Positions 1 through 12,388 of a stretch of DNA of 64,000 nucleotides are shown here, piece by piece (position 1 is the stretch's first letter; the number at the start of each line of letters is the position of its first letter). Below the pieces are notes generated by a model. That model saw only the letters and a program-made list of their open reading frames with translations, was not told the origin of the DNA and searched no databases. This DNA comes from Tachypleus tridentatus (Eukaryota > Arthropoda > Merostomata > Xiphosura > Limulidae): the NCBI RefSeq assembly GCF_004210375.1, contig NC_134834.1:37724264-37788263 (forward strand). Direction: 5' to 3'. A program made the position numbers and the translations under genes.

Positions 1-270
1 TTGTTTTAGAATTTCGCGCAAAGCTACTCGAAGGCTATCCGCGCTAGCCGTCCCTACTTTAGCAGTGTAAGGCTAGAGGGAAGGCAGCTAGTCATCGCCA
101 CCCACCGCCAACTCTTGGGCTACTCTTTTACCAACGAATAGTAGGATTGACCGTCACATTATAACGCCCCCACGCCTGAAAGGGCGAGCATGTTTTGTGC
201 GACCGAGATTCGAACCTGCGACCCTCGGATTACGAGTCGAACGCCTTAACACGCTTGGCCATGCCGGGCC
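1..270 (-). mobile_element. SINE-A copy, nearly full length (cut by window start)
   Basis: On the minus strand this reads as a tRNA-like head (about 270 down to 199) with an A-box region, an anticodon loop CTCGTAA and a B box GGTTCGAATCT. A unique body of about 150 bp follows, then a tail ending GCGAAATTC plus a CAAA-rich run. The loop would give anticodon CGT, so a tRNA-Thr origin is suggested. The same consensus recurs about ten times in the window. It is a non-autonomous retroposon with no coding capacity. The head carries point changes and is not a tRNA gene. Its outer end is cut by the window start, so one target-site duplication cannot be seen. Confidence 0.93.
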
Positions 271-1294
271 ATGAGAGCTATGTTGCCGTAAAGTGTCGTC
301 ACCAGAGAGGGTACGTTGCTAAGCTGCCATGACAGGCAGACAAAGCGTCATATTTTCAAGAAGATGAACTAGAAGGAGTCTTGCTAGGCATCGATGACGA
401 GCAGAGATGACGTCAGAGATAATGACGTCCACGAAGTTGATCAATGTATCTCAACAGGTCTTCATTGGCTTGGTTTAACACAATTGGTATAAAACACTAA
501 TTGATTAGTTGTATATTTAATCATGCTTTCTGACCATTTATATGCAAATCACTTATCATCTTTAAAAGGATCCTAATTTAAATCTTTAAATAATTTAATA
601 TTTACTGTTTTACTAGTTTGTCTTTATCCATATAACTGTTCTTGACAAATTATTGTTTCTTACGGCAAGAGGTAAGAAAATACATAACTGGTTTTGATTT
701 AACGTAGAGTTTATAGTTTTTGTTCTAACACATATTACTTTATGGTTTTGTCCTACATGAGCTTCATAAGGGTGGACGGTGCTACTATACTTTCACATAT
801 GATTACGTCATCAATGTCAAGATTTAGTTATGAAGCAGTATCAGTTCAAACTTATGTTTTTGTTTTCATTTATGTATTTATTTGTATTACACGTTACTTG
901 CAAAGCTGGACAATCTTATTAACAACTGTATTCAGATTCCAACGAACATTTAATTGTATAGACTTTACAAAGCCATTTCTATACTTCTGTAGGACTGCAG
1001 GCAATTTTCAACATATCTTATCTTATTTCTCATTTCCTTATGTTTCTATAAGATTATAATGCTTACAGCAAAAATGTTTTCACCATACCTAATATTTTTA
1101 TATTTATTGAAGAAGACAGCCAATTGCATTAATTAGTACATATTTAAAATATATTGATTACAAGTTTAGTTTCTGTATTTAAATATACTTTTTACAATTG
1201 TTGTCCTGAAAAAGACGCAAAAATTCTTATTTCGAAGAGAAAACTGCTATGACATAATATTATCCGTTATTTGAATGAGGAACTTATTAAAACC
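271..1294. other. AT-rich unassigned DNA with one dispersed repeat piece
   Basis: No convincing coding sequence is visible. The short open frame at 742-1059 has a hydrophobic, compositionally driven translation with no recognisable motif. The piece around 795-905 (a GATTACGTCATCAATG string and a TTTATTTGTATTACACG string) has diverged relatives near 39.7-40.1 kb, so part of this stretch is probably an old interspersed repeat. Confidence 0.5.
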
Positions 1295-1809
1295 AATAAC
1301 TTACTTTATATACTATCTCGACATTTTGATATAACTATAAATAACAAATGAATAACTTACTTTATATACTATCTCGACATTTTGATATAACTATAAATAA
1401 CAAATGAATAACTTTATATACTATCTCGACATTTTGATATAACTATAAATAACAAATGAATAACTTACTTTATATACTATCTCGACATTTTGATATAACT
1501 ATAAATAACAAATGAATAACTTTATATACTATCTCGACATTTTGATATAACTATAAATAACAAATGAATAACTTACTTTATATACTATCTCGACATTTTG
1601 ATATAACTATAAATAACAAATGAATAACTTACTTTATATACTATCTCGACATTTTGATATAACTATAAATAACAAATGAATAACTTACTTTATATACTAT
1701 CTCGACATTTTGATATAACTATAAATAACAAATGAATAACTTACTTTATATACTATCTCGACATTTTAATATAATTATAAATAACAAATGAATAACTTAC
1801 TTTATATAT
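1295..1809. repeat. Minisatellite, 52/56-bp units, nine copies plus a partial
   Basis: Unit starts (AATAAC) fall at 1295, 1351, 1407, 1459, 1515, 1567, 1623, 1679 and 1735, with a partial copy from 1791. Units are 56 bp, except two of 52 bp that lack a TTAC step near their start (1407 and 1515). Copies are almost identical; the last full unit carries substitutions in the GATATAACT segment. The near identity points to recent amplification or homogenisation. No open frame runs through it. Confidence 0.97.
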
Positions 1810-1815
1810 TTACTT

Positions 1816-2535
1816 GATGATTAGAATTTTAGAAAACTGTCTAAGGTTAAGATACAGTTTGCTAGAGGGCCATCACATCTTGCTGTTTAACCAATTACTT
1901 TATTATTACAGAAAATTATTTAAATAGCAAAAATTACTATTTTGTAAAGAATATTCACTTGAAGTATAATAGTGCGCAGCCGCATAACGAATATTCTCTT
2001 AAATATCACACACATCCTCAGTAATGGTAATATAATCTCAATACACTGACAGCCTTAATGACCCTGGTGGGTAACAAGCCTAATGCCCAAAAAACCTACT
2101 GATAGCATTGCAAAGTGACTCAACAATTCAATAGATTTGATGGTCTAAAAACACCACCCTCTAATAAAATTGTAGAGCACATCTACATATTGTGTTGATA
2201 CTGGTGCACATGAAAAAATTTATCCGCACATGGATTGAAACAGTCAGGGAAAACATTGAAATCCACTATAATATTTAAACTTATTAGTTTACCAAAGCAT
2301 CAAATACATTTTTGAAAATGAGCAATATCAAGAAAGAGCTTACAATCATAACAGTAAAGGAACCTCAAGTTATAAATCAAGTGGTTATTCTTAGACTATT
2401 TTACAACACATATTTTCTCACGTGGATTTTGAAATTGATACCATGACATAAATTATCTTTCATCTACACTTTACAGATAGATAATGAAATATAAAAAAAT
2501 CACCAGTTACAAAACAGTATTTGTTATATTCTCGT
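1816..2535. other. Unassigned AT-rich DNA
   Basis: No open frame above background, no splice-bounded coding segment and no repeat that I recognise. Confidence 0.5.
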
Positions 2536-2808
2536 ATGTTTGTTTTTGAATTTCGCGTAAAGCTGCGCTAAGGCTATCTGCACAAGCCGTCCCTAATTTA
2601 GCAGTGTAACACTAGAGGGAAGGCAACTATTCATCACCATCCACCGCCAACTCTTAGGCTACTCTTTTACCAACGAACAGTGAAATTGATCCTCACATTA
2701 TAATGCCCCCATGGCTGAAAGGGCGAACATGTCTGGTGCAACGGGGATTCGAACCCACGACCCTCAAATTACGAGTCGAGCGCCTTAACCATCTGGCCAT
2801 GTCAGGCC
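2536..2808 (-). mobile_element. SINE-A copy
   Basis: Complete head, body and tail on the minus strand. It is older than most copies: the tail reads GCGTAAAGCTGCGC instead of GCGCAAAGCTACTC, and the head has several transitions. The B box GGTTCGAATCC is intact. I could not identify flanking duplications. Confidence 0.92.
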
Positions 2809-5800
2809 TTCTTGTATGCAAACTCACTTCTCATTACAGAGTAATATGCTATATATGTAATTAAAATCCCATGCTCAAGTTTCACTCATATTAAAACATT
2901 TTTAACAAAACTTCAAGACATGCTAATATGCTATTTCAGTTTATAAAATACTGAACTTACAACCCAATGTAACAATACCTGCCATATATACTTGTTATAG
3001 CATATTATTAGCCAAAAAAACAAATTACCATAAACAAGACATAATGGGCATTCTCCAAATTGATCAAAGTTTCTTTATTTTAGAAACTCTACAAAACATA
3101 TCATGCAGTTCAAATATGTAACTAAATTGACCGTCCCCTATCGTGCTGTCCCTCCCATTACCAATCTCCTACAGCTCTAAACTGACCATGTTTCACTATA
3201 CGTAAGCAGACTTGTTAGGTATAACACATATTGAAACATTATTTAATATTTGAATATTCAATCATATGACTGTATAAAAAAATCTTTATAAACAGAATAA
3301 ACAGGACACTCATCAAATTTATTCGTATTTAGATGATTATCACATGATTGTACATTTTGAAAATATTCACTCAAAGTATACACTGCCTGTAGGTATGCTT
3401 GTTTATTATTTTTATACACATATATATAATCCAGGTCAAAGTAACTCTAAAAAGCGACGTCTAAAATTAAAATACTGTGACAATGCTTTTACCTTTGTTC
3501 ATTAGTCACACGACCATTACTTAAGAAAAACAAGTAATGTGTTCGTTTCTACAAAACTGAGAGACAAGCCAGGAGTTCTATTCTCTAACACTTCAGATTT
3601 ATTGTGGTGAAAAGCAAGAATATACATCTTTTCTTTCATGTTTTATAAATAAAATATTTTTACGATCAAAATAAGCTTCTATGTTCACTACACTTTAACT
3701 CTCACAATGAAAAATTGATTTTGTGTGTCACTGGACTTAACAGTCAATAAAGCAAAGTTATCTATTCATGTACTTTTCATGCCAATACAGAAACCTAAAT
3801 GAAATTATCAATATCTGATGGTACATGAAGAAATTATCTATTGCTTCCACGTTTATGACACCACGAGCTTAGATATTATCAAAAACAGCATCTGTATCTA
3901 AACAACTGCCCCTTCAAGAAGTTAAGTAATGTATAGATTTTTCTGAATTGTATTTGTAAAGTTATATGTGAACAACAAATATTTGAGAGCTAGATCGAAA
4001 ACACAAAATAGTAACTTACGAACAGAAAATAAGTTTCTAAACAGTAAGATGTGACGACATTCTGACAAACAATGTCTTAACGTTTGACAGTCATTCATTT
4101 ATTATTTTTACTTGTAGCAAAATGACGGTAAAGTACTTGAGGTAAACTATTGGTTGTAATAACTGCCTCATTCAAATAATAAATAATACGTATAGTACTT
4201 TTCAAAAGTATTAGAAATCAAAAGTTAGATTCCAGGCTATTTTCAAAGAACAATGAAAGGTAAATAACACGTGAATCATCAAAATTTTATTAATATTCAA
4301 ATTTAGTACGACAGAATCAAATATCTGAATCGCATGTTGAATGCACAGGTAAATCTTTCGGTGCGATAATATGTGAAGAAACAAAGGTAAGGATGGAATA
4401 TTATATTGTATTTCTAGTCACGGGAGATACCTTTATAGATATTTTGTCCTGTCTTTATAATTACAATATCACTCTATTATTCTGAAAAGATGAATAATCC
4501 AAAGAAATATTTTCAGTTATTGTGTTAGTATTTACATTAATACTTATTCAGGCTATAGGTAAGATAATATATTAGAATTACTGTTCCATCTCCTGGTAAA
4601 GTTCAGATGTATGTTCACAGTAATTATAAATAATTTTAAAGTTAAAATCAAAATGGTAAAGATCTTATTTCTTATACTACGAATACTTTTGTCTTCATCT
4701 ATAAGTATATATATATATATATATATACAGTTTGTTTTAATTTGATTCAGTACGTATGAAAGATGTCAAAAAATAACCTAAAGATATAAACAAATTAAAT
4801 TTAGCTTTGTTTTATTATTTTTGTTCTTCAATGGAGAAGCATCTTGCATTTCATGTTGTCTTCTAATCTAAAACAAGACACAGAGACGGTTTTGATTATT
4901 ATATGAAATACTAAAGTAAAAAAAAAAAGTATCCACCCACACAAACTGTATTAGAGAATTCCATAAGGATCCCACGAAAACCTATCCTCTCGTGTTATTT
5001 GGTAGTTTAGTTGGACTTATTGACGCCCTGGCTTAGCATTTTTATTTGACAGTCTTCTAATTCAGTGGGGACGAACAACGCATTGCAGAGAATATATCTT
5101 GATGTCACACACCTGCAGGCCAAATGAAGCCCTGATCTGCTACATGTCGACGCAAAAGTCTGGTTGTTATATATAAATACATCAGTCTGTCGCAAGAGCT
5201 GGTGTTAACAGTGTATGAGGATATATTTATTATAACGTGTTTTGTTCATATTATAGTATCGAAAATACGCGAGTCTTATTTCTTGTATTCCCAACAGAAT
5301 TTCCCATCACGTGTATTTAGTTAGAAGGAAGATTTGGTGTTGTTTTTTTCAAGCTTTTGCATAATGATATGATATAACTTTCTACTGACTATTTATTTTT
5401 AAATATTGTGATTGTTGTTCAGTGGTTGTTACAGAACATCCGTGTTTGGATTTTAGCGATTAAGCATCCTGTCAGATGTTATACGTCAATGTAATTTCTT
5501 CCTTTAATCATGTAAATAGCGTTTCGCAAATATACAGCATGGATGGTTTAAGAGCGCTAGCATTATCGTGCTATTTGGCATTATTAATTTTATAGTTATA
5601 ATGCATGTATATACAACACTTCTTTTTATCAGAGAGAGTGCTTAGTTCTCTTTGTTTTTGCATATACGTTTCTTGTTTATTTCGTGTCTGAGTGTAATTA
5701 TTGTCTTGTTTGTTTGATTTGTTTATTTCGGATAAGCCTTAATTTTAATAGCTTATTACTGGATTCCAAATCTAAGCAAAATAAGCAATATTCTAATTTC

Positions 5801-6059
5801 TGCCTGTTTATGTAGCCACTATTTACAAGCACTATGATGTAGCTACAACTTCAAATGAAGTGTTGTTAGGAAGACAGAAAGATATATTTTACTCATGTTT
5901 TTATAAAAGCTAAGTTTGAAAATCATTGTATACTTCGTTGACAGAACCAGTTTCAAATCGCTAAGTTTTGGACTTAACCTTTCCATTTATAATTCTCTAT
6001 ATAGTTAAAAAATGAATGTAGAGACTGAATTCATGCGTGTGTGTGTTTGTTTGCTTCAC
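2809..6059. other. Unassigned AT-rich DNA with a TA microsatellite
   Basis: No supported gene. An alternating TA run occupies about 4706-4728. A short open frame at 5007-5195 (minus) has a composition-driven translation without a recognisable motif and is not annotated. Confidence 0.5.
4706..4728. repeat. (TA)n microsatellite
   Basis: Uninterrupted alternating TA tract of about 23 bp. Confidence 0.9.
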
Positions 6060-6303
6060 ATGGGCTGTTTTCACACAGTCGTTACTAATTTTAAAAGAAT
6101 CTTGTCAGTAGTTAAGAGTACATACTATCAACTCTTGGATTACTCTTATTTGTTCGAATAAATTTAACAGTGATATTTGACATTGACTATTATAGCACAC
6201 CCACGGGTCCAAAATGCGGATCGCGTTTTTCGAGCATCGAATTGCGAACCATGACTTCTCAGTCTTACAATCTCATCACAATAACTATTTGGCCACTCCC
6301 AGG
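6060..6303 (-). mobile_element. Old SINE-A-like relic
   Basis: Weak but collinear similarity to SINE-A on the minus strand: a CAACTCTTGGATTACTCTTATTTG block (compare CAACTCTTGGGCTACTCTTTTACC), a CATTGACTATTATAGCACACCCACGG block and a terminal TTGGCCACTCCCAGG. The tRNA-like head is badly eroded. Probably an ancient copy or a related older family. Confidence 0.6.
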
Positions 6304-6640
6304 ACTATTCTTTTAAGAATAAAGCTTCAAAAGGTTCCTTTGACACCTAAAACATATTCATATGGAGGCTGTACATTTTTAGGTTATTAACCAAGCATAT
6401 TATTAACCTAGCATACTCTTACCACTATACAACTTTCGCGGTTAAATCACAGAAACTATAACAACTAGTTCACTAAAGCCACAGTTAGAACATAAGATGG
6501 GGAAGTAGTTTTTATTTTTATCAGTAGATCAGAATTTTCAAGCAAAGATTTTTTCACTAAATAACTAATGTTATTTCATTGTTTGTGATGTCCTTACGCG
6601 TTCTTTCAGAAATCGTAAAAATTGTACACATTACTTTGGA

Positions 6641-6752
6641 AGCTTGCTTGTTTGTTGTAAAGCACAAAACTGCACAATAGAATAGGTATTCTCTGTTCGC
6701 TATGAGAAACGAAATACGGTTTTTAGCGGTATTAACATAATAGACTCACAAA
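6641..6752 (-). mobile_element. SINE-B relic
   Basis: Minus-strand copy of the short SINE-B family: tail TTTGTTGTAAAGCACAAAACTGCACAATAG followed by the head remnant ACGGTTTTTAGCGGTAT. Strongly diverged from the better copies at 18771 and 45671. Confidence 0.6.
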
Positions 6753-6944
6753 CTTACAATTGAAACATCGTCAGGACATTATTTTGGAAATTATCACAAA
6801 AATTTTCCCCAAGAAAGGTAGAAGTACAAAGTACATATAGATTTGTTTTAATTTATATACAGATGTATATTTAGAAAATTTCATTTCGAAGACATAGAGC
6901 ATTCAAAACATATGTATACAAAGGTTCGAATTTCGTTACTACAC

Positions 6945-7075
6945 TGTTCTAACACAAAGCTACACGAAGAACTGTCTGCTATGTGTCAATCATGATGATG
7001 GATCTCCGAAAACTAGAACCCTTTGTTCGGTCTGTATACAGAAGTTTCAAATTAACGTCCTAACTGAGCTATTTT
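6945..7075 (-). mobile_element. SINE-B relic
   Basis: ACACAAAGCTACACGAAG tail and a decayed tRNA-like head (AGAACCCTTTGTTCGGTCTGTATACAG) in the order expected for a minus-strand SINE-B. Diverged. Confidence 0.5.
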
Positions 7076-7469
7076 TGTAACATTGGACAATCACTACGCT
7101 ATTAAAACAGCATCATTTTGATTATATATGTATTTAAACACTTGGAGTTTAGTTTTATTACGTTTGCTATAACAGATTAAACTGCTATAATCTTTACTTT
7201 CCTAAGTATTATATCCTATTTTTATTCACTGATTCAACCGTACCATAAAGAAAATATTTCTTGTTTGGACAGAAAATAACAAAATTCTGTTTATCATGAA
7301 CAGTAAAATAATTGACATACTAAAACATTATAAAAACTATTGTAATAACGTGTAAGACTATTACGTTACACATTGAGACTAGGGATAATAATGATTATTG
7401 TATTTTAAGGCTGCTTACTTCTATAAGAGCAACTTAGATGCTGATGCAACATTGGTGATCCATCTGGAA

Positions 7470-7690
7470 GCCATCTATTGGTAGTCGTCTCTAATATAAT
7501 AGTGGGATATTAGAAGGAAGGCAGCTAGTGAACATCATCGACAGCCAAATCTAGAGCTACTCTTTTACTAACAGATAATGGAATTAATCGTAACATTATA
7601 ACGGCTGAAAGGGCGAGGATGTTTGACAAGGGGGTATTCGAACTGTCGACCCCAGAGTTAGGTGCTCTAACATCCAGACTATATCAGACC
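7470..7690 (-). mobile_element. Diverged SINE-A, anticodon region lost
   Basis: Keeps AAGGCAGCTAGTGAACATCATC, GCTACTCTTTTACTAAC and TAACATTATAACGGCTGAAAGGGCGAGGATG, which align with SINE-A. The head keeps a B-box-like GGTATTCGAAC but the anticodon arm is shortened. Confidence 0.75.
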
Positions 7691-8484
7691 AAGATAATTA
7701 TACTACTTGTGAAAAGAATGAAAGGAACACGTACCTTATAATTCCTTGATGAAACCACTTATAGCTAACAAATAAGCTTTAGGACTTATAAGCACAAATA
7801 TCTGGGTTGCATTCATACGGTTAGCACAGTGCAAATAGCTTTTTGTGCAGCTTTGTGCTTTCACAAGAACAAAATAAACAAGTAACTTTTAGTGAAGAAA
7901 ACAATATATACGTCGAATAACTGAACAGAACTTATTTTTAACTTCTTAAAACACTCGAGTGTTGTGTTATTTTTATTTTCGTAAAACGCTCGGGTTATAA
8001 GTTTATCTTCCGAAAGCACTCAGATTATAGAAATATAACATTGCTCCTAATATTTTATTTATACTACCTTTTAATTTTTCTATTCGTAGTTCTTCCGAAT
8101 TTTTTCCCTTGGTTGGATTTTTCTCTCCATTAATATAGATCAATACCATTTCTAGATGTTATTAATAAATAATTAATTTGCTTATAATACAACTTAAGCA
8201 AAAAACATAATATAAATGTCAAAACTAAAATCGTTACTAAAGCGGAAACAAACATTAAAACTTTTCTACCGAAGTTCTTTAATAATGAAAAATATATTAA
8301 AGACAAAATATATAAAATAGGATGTTTAGATTGTGAGCGATTGGGTCAACAAAAATATCTCACTAACAAACTCAACTTAATTATGAATACAATGCATATC
8401 TTAAGCCGACTTTTATTTTCATTGTACTTTTATAACTGCTACTGGTATAATATTGAAAATCGCATTATAGTCGCTTCTTTGTTT
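7691..8484. other. AT-rich DNA with a 5'-truncated SINE-B tail at about 7826-7885
   Basis: Apart from a tail-only SINE-B remnant on the plus strand (GCACAGTGCAAATAG ... GCAGCTTTGTGCTTTC), nothing is recognised. A short open frame starting at 8341 runs into SINE sequence and is not a gene. Confidence 0.45.
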
Positions 8485-8563
8485 GGAATTAAGCTACACA
8501 ATGAGCTACAAGTGTCTAATAGTATAAGACCGCAGTCATACTGCTATGCCACTGGGAGGCTTG
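8485..8563 (-). mobile_element. SINE-B copy interrupted by a SINE-A
   Basis: AATTAAGCTACACAATGAGC (tail) and CCGCAGTCATACTGCTATGCCACTGGGAGG (head) identify a minus-strand SINE-B with an internal deletion. Its outer head end holds the first copy of the target-site duplication GGGAGGCTTG (8554-8563) made by the neighbouring SINE-A. Confidence 0.75.
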
Positions 8564-8846
8564 TTTTGTTTGTTTGTTTTGAATTTCGCGCAAAGCTACT
8601 CGAGGGCTATCTGCGCTAGCCATCCATACCTAATTTAGCAGTGTAAGACTAGAGGGAAGGCAGGTAGTCATCACCATCCACCGCCAACTTTTAGGCTACT
8701 CTTTTACCAACAAATAGTGAGATTGATCATCACAATATAACGCCCCACGGCTGAAAGGGTGAGCATGTTTGGTGTGACGGGGATTCGAACCCGCGACCCT
8801 CGGATTACTAGTTGAGCGCCTTAACCACGTGGCCATCCCGGGCCAG
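8564..8846 (-). mobile_element. SINE-A copy with target-site duplication
   Basis: Full-length minus-strand element. The 10-bp duplication GGGAGGCTTG lies exactly on both sides (8554-8563 and 8847-8856), showing target-primed insertion into the head of a resident SINE-B. The B box GGTTCGAATCC is intact. Confidence 0.95.
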
Positions 8847-8856
8847 GGGAGGCTTG

Positions 8857-10860
8857 TAGACATTTTCGCGTGAAAAAGTATAGAACATAAAAGTTAGAAA
8901 AAACCTTTTAATTTTCTTTCATGATTTCGATCGTCACAGCTAGCTATAGTAACAATAGTAAAGCTCTGAGAAATAAAAGAAAACTTGAAGATGTAAACAT
9001 TTTCTAAGGTTAAAGCATCCCACACCAGCTCTAAAACTACATCATAATTAAATTAAGTGTAAGAGAAATACATAAATATTGTAAATTCATGTATTTATGT
9101 TTGGCGACAAAACGTCAAAGATTATCACAAATGCAATAATAATACGTCTCTTCCAACACGTTTAAGTGAATTCAGTTACAGATATTTTGGCATTTAAACA
9201 GAGAGTTTGCGGTTGTACTGATAGAAACAGCACATTAATGGTATATTTCTAGTATAATATTGAAAAATATGCAATATTTCATAAAATGTCACTAGCAAAG
9301 ATATAAAAATAAACGTTAAATTTATTTTTGTTGCATAATTAAGGTTCACTTAAGCTAGTTTTATAAGCAAAAACTAATCAGAGATCCCCCCTAATATAGG
9401 AAAAACAGAAAAATAATAACAGGATATAAAGAACAAGAAAAACGGAGAAACTCAAACATAAATAAATATAAGATTAAAAGTGAAACAGTTTGACGCATTT
9501 ATAATCATGTATATATATATATTAATATCAATGTTCGTGTAAGTTAAACTTGTACTTATAATGTACATAACTTATACTGTGAAATCTCTATTGCCTATTC
9601 ACTAAACATTTTAGAAGATTCTTCAATGTAAAATCAACAATATATATGTGTATACGTATAACACTGGTGTATCGTCAATGGTGTTGCACAGGCTGAAATT
9701 TCAAGAAACTATTCTCTTTCCTATAAGTTAACTAACGCGCCACGCTAAAAGACCTTATATATTACTGATTTGCTATAGCTAGTATGCTATAAACCTCGCT
9801 TATTAATAAGGAACTTCAGATATTTGACCAGAAAAATTTATAAATTTCAAATGTTACAAACCATTTAACTTCAGCGGGTCTACATCGAACATTAGTTTTT
9901 TACGAAAACATCACATAACTTCGGCAGTGGAATAACTGTTTATTTCACTACATTCGTAAAATAAATGTATTGAAATAAGCAGTTGCAACGTTGTTTGACT
10001 TAATTGCTGAATTTTAGCAAAAAATGTACTCATGCTTGGTTATGTACTTAGTACTGTCTATATAAATATAATAGTACTGTTTTTTGTACGTTCCTATAAC
10101 TACTTCACAGGGTGTGAATGAATCTTCACCCAAGTTAATATGAAGGTTTATTAGGTCTATTAGGATTTTATGGGTGTTATTTTACGATTACCTAACCTCT
10201 TGGAAATGAACCTTCACCAAATTTGATAAGAAGATTCATTGGATCCGTGAAGAGGTACATACAAAGTTGCGGTTTTACATTTTGCGTTTTTCAGTTTTTA
10301 TCCCTTTTTACATATACGGGGGAAAAAAACTTTTCATGTCCTAAGATAATTTTTCATTGGGCATAAATTTACGTACAGGTGACGGGTACTCCAGCAAATT
10401 TAACAGTAAGGTAAATAATTTAACATATTAAGAAAGTGTCGAAAAGGATAAAAATAGTAAATAAATGCTGATGTTATGAATACGTTTCTTTGCTAAAACC
10501 ACATTACCACAAAGTTTAATAAAGTAAGTCTGATCGCTCTTTAATTATATTCTTTCTATATCTCTATCTTTCTTTGCTGCATAAATGTGATGACCAAGTT
10601 ATCACTGCATTTGTACAGTGGGTGTCCTTTATGCATGCAAAATTATTCTCTGCTTTGTTATGAATATGTGTCAGGCATTTCTAGAGTAAAATCCATGGCA
10701 TATACGTGTTAAAATCAGGTTCAATAAATATTAATGCTTCTAGGAGAGTTAACAGTGTTTTGGGTATGCCAGCTATCTTTCACAGCATATCGGTTGCGAA
10801 CATTCTAGCTCTCATCATGTGCTGCTCATGAAAGCTATACTCCAGTGGGTTACGTAAAAA
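8857..10860. other. Unassigned AT-rich DNA; paired repeat fragments at 10110-10245
   Basis: No gene is visible. About 10112-10160 and 10204-10245 are two diverged copies of one motif (AATGAATCTTCACCCAAGTT and AATGAACCTTCACCAAATTT, each followed by a GAAG(G/A)TT(T/C)ATT segment). This looks like part of an unidentified interspersed repeat. Confidence 0.4.
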
Positions 10861-10899
10861 CGTTTTAGATGATTTAATAGAAAATCCCCCTGTGTAGCT

Positions 10900-11187
10900 C
10901 AGAAAGCAAATTCTTTTTCAGTTGTTAGTCTCGTAGCCACACGAGCTGCAGATCACAATACAATCAGAACTGATGGAACTTATCTCTCGCTTCAGCTGTA
11001 TCGACAAGGGAGTCGAAGTCATCACGGTGGCTAACGTGTTAGTGGCTCGGATAGATTCTCTTTTTCTGTACACAGTTCTCATTTCTTGTCATCTGATCAC
11101 AGTTGTGTTCCACACAGTCCCCAACATTTTCAACATTGTTCCGTCCATTCACTTCTTCCTGGTTCAACTTGGTATATATTAAGTACA
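10900..11187 (-). pseudogene. Possible decayed coding stretch, family unknown
   Basis: The base composition is less AT-rich than the surroundings. On the minus strand one frame reads an acidic, N/E/C-rich peptide ending KKRIYPSH, then a TAA, then about 24 more residues in the same frame including DDFDSLVDTAEARDKFHQF before another stop. A coding past is suggested by composition and by the frame resuming after one stop. No domain is recognised. The pogo-like transposon next to it is inserted at a TA at its left edge. Confidence 0.25.
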
Positions 11188-12388
11188 TAGGGGAAGGGTG
11201 GGCAAAGCGGGCCAGCGAGCAGAGTGAGCCACATGGCCTAATTACATAATAAAACATTTTAGCCAATCGCAAAAGCGCTTTTCACATTGCGTGAGTATGA
11301 CGTCATAAAATTTTAGAACTTCCTTTTCCTGAGTCTTGGCGCCTCTGAGCAACACGAAAAGGTAAGAAATTGCACCATTTTCACCAAAATTCCTCAGTAA
11401 ACATCATGTGGTGCCTTGTTTCTATATCACTTAACGATCTCCATATCGTACTCAACTCAAAGAATGTCTAGTTGGGTTCTCACAGGGAACAAAAGTTTTA
11501 TATATTTTAGATAAAAGGTGCGCAAGACGACAATTTTCTTTAGGCATGATCCCTTAGGCAAAGTGAGCCATGGCCCATTATGCCCACGACCATGGCTCAC
11601 TTTACCCACTGAATTGTCTGCATTGCTAATAATGCTAAATCACCATAAAACAACGTAGCATATTTGTTGTGATTATTTGCGTTAAATGAATAATTAGACC
11701 CAACTGAATAAATTAGCAATGTTTAACAACAATAACAATAGTAGCAACAACATCAACAAAAATAATAATTTTATCAGTAATTATTTTTATTTATTTATCG
11801 TTTGTGGTTTAACGAGGGTTAATATATTTTTTACGTGTAGGTGGTCTTAAAGTGCACGAAAAAACCGCGCATGGTTCATGGTCGCTGGAAAACCTAAGAC
11901 AAGCCCGTTCGGGTCTTGAGTGCAGGGAAGCAGCTAGCCGGTATGGAATTCCGCGTGCAACGCTTACATCTCAAGACCGGCAGTGAGCAGAAACAGTTGG
12001 GCCGTTTCCAAAAGGTTTTCTCAGATGACCAAGAACGCCGACAAGTTGAGCACCTCAAGCATTTGGATTTGATGTTTCACGATGTTACGAAGGAAGAGCT
12101 ACTTTAAAATAATGTTTGCTACATAAATCTGAATGATAAACTGTACTAGGGCAAAATGAGCCAGTAAGCCCACTTTGCCTATAGTGAAAGGCAAAGTGGC
12201 CATTAATAGGAATTTTAATATTTTATTATTTCTTTAAAATTAAGAATAATAACGGCAAATTATTTCTTCTGATTTATGGAAAAAACTGTCCTTATAACAC
12301 ACTGAAAAAGAACTAGTTGGATATTTATAAATAAATCATTTTACCACTGAATCAAGTTAGGTAGCCCACTTTGCCCACCCTTCCCCTA
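11188..12388. mobile_element. Decayed pogo/Tigger-like DNA transposon
   Basis: The element is bounded by inverted ends reading TAGGGGAAGGGTGGGCAAAG, followed by C/T and GGGC. The right end is the exact complement over the same stretch, with TA at each outer edge as in the Tc1/mariner-pogo superfamily. Inside, the motif (G)CAAAGTG(A/G)GCC recurs in both orientations near each end and internally (about 11567-11605 and 12158-12200), forming subterminal repeats. The interior holds fragments of a pogo-type transposase (annotated separately). The length of about 1.2 kb is short for an autonomous member, so this is an internally deleted, inactive copy. The superfamily assignment combines TIR/TA structure with the transposase fragments. 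Confidence 0.82.
11852..12107 (+). pseudogene. pogo/Tigger-like transposase fragment, frameshifted
   Basis: Two overlapping frames carry successive parts of one N-terminal transposase region. The first (about 11852-11968) contains a psq-type helix-turn-helix: WSLENLRQARSG, then CREAASRYGIPRATL, the typical 'REAA..YGIPR.TL' of pogo/Tigger/jerky proteins. It ends at a TGA. The second (11916-12107, +1 relative) continues with GRFQKVFSDDQERRQVEHL and LMFHDVTKEELL, corresponding to the linker and second HTH start of that family. A TAA then stops it. No DDE catalytic domain is present. A T-rich run ending TAG at 11840 could be an old splice acceptor. A DNA-binding remnant only; no function is inferred for this copy. 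Confidence 0.72.
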
